From Lutibacter profundi (GTDB lineage Bacteria; Bacteroidota; Bacteroidia; Flavobacteriales; Flavobacteriaceae), in NCBI RefSeq assembly GCF_001543325.1, contig NZ_CP013355.1:1208001-1272000 (forward strand): DNA of 64,000 nucleotides, in the 5' to 3' direction. Within the stretch, counting starts at the first letter, position 1. Each line of letters opens with the position of its first letter. Made by a program: the position numbers and the translations under genes. The notes under the pieces were generated by a model that ran no database searches, had not been told where the DNA came from, and saw only the letters and a program-made list of their open reading frames with translations. This document shows, in pieces, positions 63,403-64,000 of this stretch.

Positions 63403-63735
63403 TTATTCCGGTGACTGAGCGGAGTCGAAGTCATTATTATCTGAATGTGTTTCATTTTGACAAACAGCAAACTTCACTAAATCACTGTAATTATTTTTGA
63501 TTAATGCTTCTTTCTTATTCCTACTCCAACCTTGAACTTGTTTTTCTTTATAAAAAGCATCATCAATTCTTTGAAATTCTTCATAATACAACAATTTTAT
63601 AGGTAATCTTCTTGCTGTATAATTTGCTCCAACTCCATTTTGATGTTGTTGCAAACGTAATTCTAAATCTTGAGTACTCCCCGTATAATAAGTTCCATCT
63701 GAGCATTTCAATATGTACATAAAACCTTTTTTCAT
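63403..63735 (-). CDS. GIY-YIG nuclease-like protein with repeat-encoded C-terminus
   Basis: 110 residues. GIY-YIG core MYILKCSDGTYYTGSTQDLE, with the conserved Arg/His region LRLQQHQNG and EEFQRIDDAFYKEKQVQGW. Catalytic residues appear intact, unlike the copy at 6573. The last nine residues (DFDSAQSPE) are translation of a GAGCGnAGTCGAA-type repeat (63409-63433). The function of these small single-domain proteins is unknown. It lies between the GYDIA kinase and HMG-CoA reductase genes. Confidence 0.9.
   Translation of the reverse strand: MKKGFMYILKCSDGTYYTGSTQDLELRLQQHQNGVGANYTARRLPIKLLYYEEFQRIDDAFYKEKQVQGWSRNKKEALIKNNYSDLVKFAVCQNETHSDNNDFDSAQSPE
63409..63433. repeat. GAGCGnAGTCGAA-family repeat at the 3' end of the GIY-YIG gene
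   Basis: CCGGTGACTGAGCGGAGTCG then AAGTC. It is translated as the last residues of the GIY-YIG protein. Confidence 0.85.
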
Positions 63736-63751
63736 AGTTTTTTAATATATT

Positions 63752-63840
63752 GGCTTCGACTCCGCTCAGCCACCAGTTCACTTCAAAATTCAATTCCTTT
63801 TTAACATCGTTTTGGCTTCGACTCCGCTCAGCCGCCAGTC
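63752..63840. repeat. Two GAGCGnAGTCGAA-family repeats after mvaA
   Basis: GGCTTCGACTCCGCTCAGCC at 63752-63771 and 63814-63833, both in the same orientation in the spacer between mvaA and the GIY-YIG gene. The second contains the mvaA stop codon. Confidence 0.88.
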
Positions 63841-64000
63841 AACTTATTATACGCTTCAACAACCGCATTATGTGTTACTGTTTTATTTTCAAAATAATTG
63901 ATTAAGAATGCTTTTTCTTCTTCGCTAGCACCTAATTGTTTAATAATATTTGTTAAGTGCATTTTCATATGTCCTTTTTGGATTCCTGTAGTGGTTAATG
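63828..64000 (-). CDS. mvaA: Hydroxymethylglutaryl-CoA reductase, C-terminal end (cut by window edge)
   Basis: The last 56 codons on the minus strand read LTTTGIQKGHMKMHLTNIIK and onward to EAYNKLTGG and TGA (63828-63830). GHMKMHL is the characteristic C-terminal block, with the His of class II HMG-CoA reductases, which convert HMG-CoA to mevalonate. Context fits: GYDIA GHMP kinase next in the run and mevalonate kinase/mvaD 4 kb away. The TGA stop is supplied by a dispersed repeat (TGAGCGGAGTCGAAG on the minus strand). Confidence 0.85.
   Translation of the reverse strand, partial: LTTTGIQKGHMKMHLTNIIKQLGASEEEKAFLINYFENKTVTHNAVVEAYNKLTGG

Overview
The window is a low-GC, gene-dense chromosomal segment of a marine-type Flavobacteriaceae bacterium (Bacteroidota). 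Signs of this are: promoters of the form TAnnTTTG with an upstream TTTG, GLPGLI and TonB-receptor-like proteins, a Rho with a long polar N-terminal insertion, methylmalonyl-CoA mutase split into mutA/mutB, CdaA behind FolP, a full mevalonate pathway including GYDIA-type GHMP kinase, and many short flavobacterial interspersed repeats. No phage, plasmid, CRISPR array or complete insertion sequence was seen. The species cannot be named from sequence reading alone.

Layout. 1-2880 (+): end of an M28 peptidase, an exported amidohydrolase and a VanX-type dipeptidase. 2903-10380 (-): a complete tryptophan operon trpE-G-D-C-F-B-A behind a promoter, a 17-residue leader peptide with three consecutive Trp codons and an intrinsic terminator, i.e. 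a classical attenuator. Its spacers are filled with short palindromic repeats and one dead GIY-YIG gene, and one repeat lies inside trpF. 10403-16693 (-): AspT/YidE-type transporter, thioredoxin reductase, and a tightly linked ThDP enzyme/FAD dehydrogenase pair. 16842-22699 (+): monothiol thioredoxin-like protein, tRNA-Pro and tRNA-Thr, then udk, FtsB-like, mutA, mutB and a secreted peroxiredoxin. 22696-30120 (mostly -): a frameshifted MFS transporter, a DUF1684 lipoprotein, the porin/amt/P-II nitrogen block, crcB, a DoxX-like protein and DUF1599. 30186-33202 (+): LOG protein, folP, lipoprotein, cdaA.

33352-37189 (-) holds a receptor-like barrel, a GLPGLI protein and a small secreted Cys-containing protein with a terminator after the small gene. 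A gene-poor 1.1 kb with a miniature inverted-repeat element follows. 38272-43777 holds an ABC exporter, truA, a phosphoesterase and a TPR histidine kinase with its NarL-type regulator. 43878-54250 holds DUF4293, rho, a PpiD-like foldase, a CNNM protein, lptC, TPR and barrel proteins, coaX and tRNA-Phe. 54307-64000 holds a pseudouridine synthase, a UbiA prenyltransferase, mevalonate kinase, mvaD (with an in-frame repeat insertion), a decayed MotA/TolQ/ExbB gene followed by a second copy of the miniature element, thiN, a YhiN-like flavoprotein, a GYDIA kinase, a GIY-YIG protein and the end of HMG-CoA reductase.

The most notable signals are the trp attenuator, short repeats translated in frame inside TrpF and diphosphomevalonate decarboxylase, a 209 bp MITE-like family, a 4-bp tandem repeat abutting the amt start codon, and the receptor/GLPGLI/small secreted protein cluster. 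Three reading frames would each be restored by one extra A in an A7 run, which may be real or may be a homopolymer sequencing problem.
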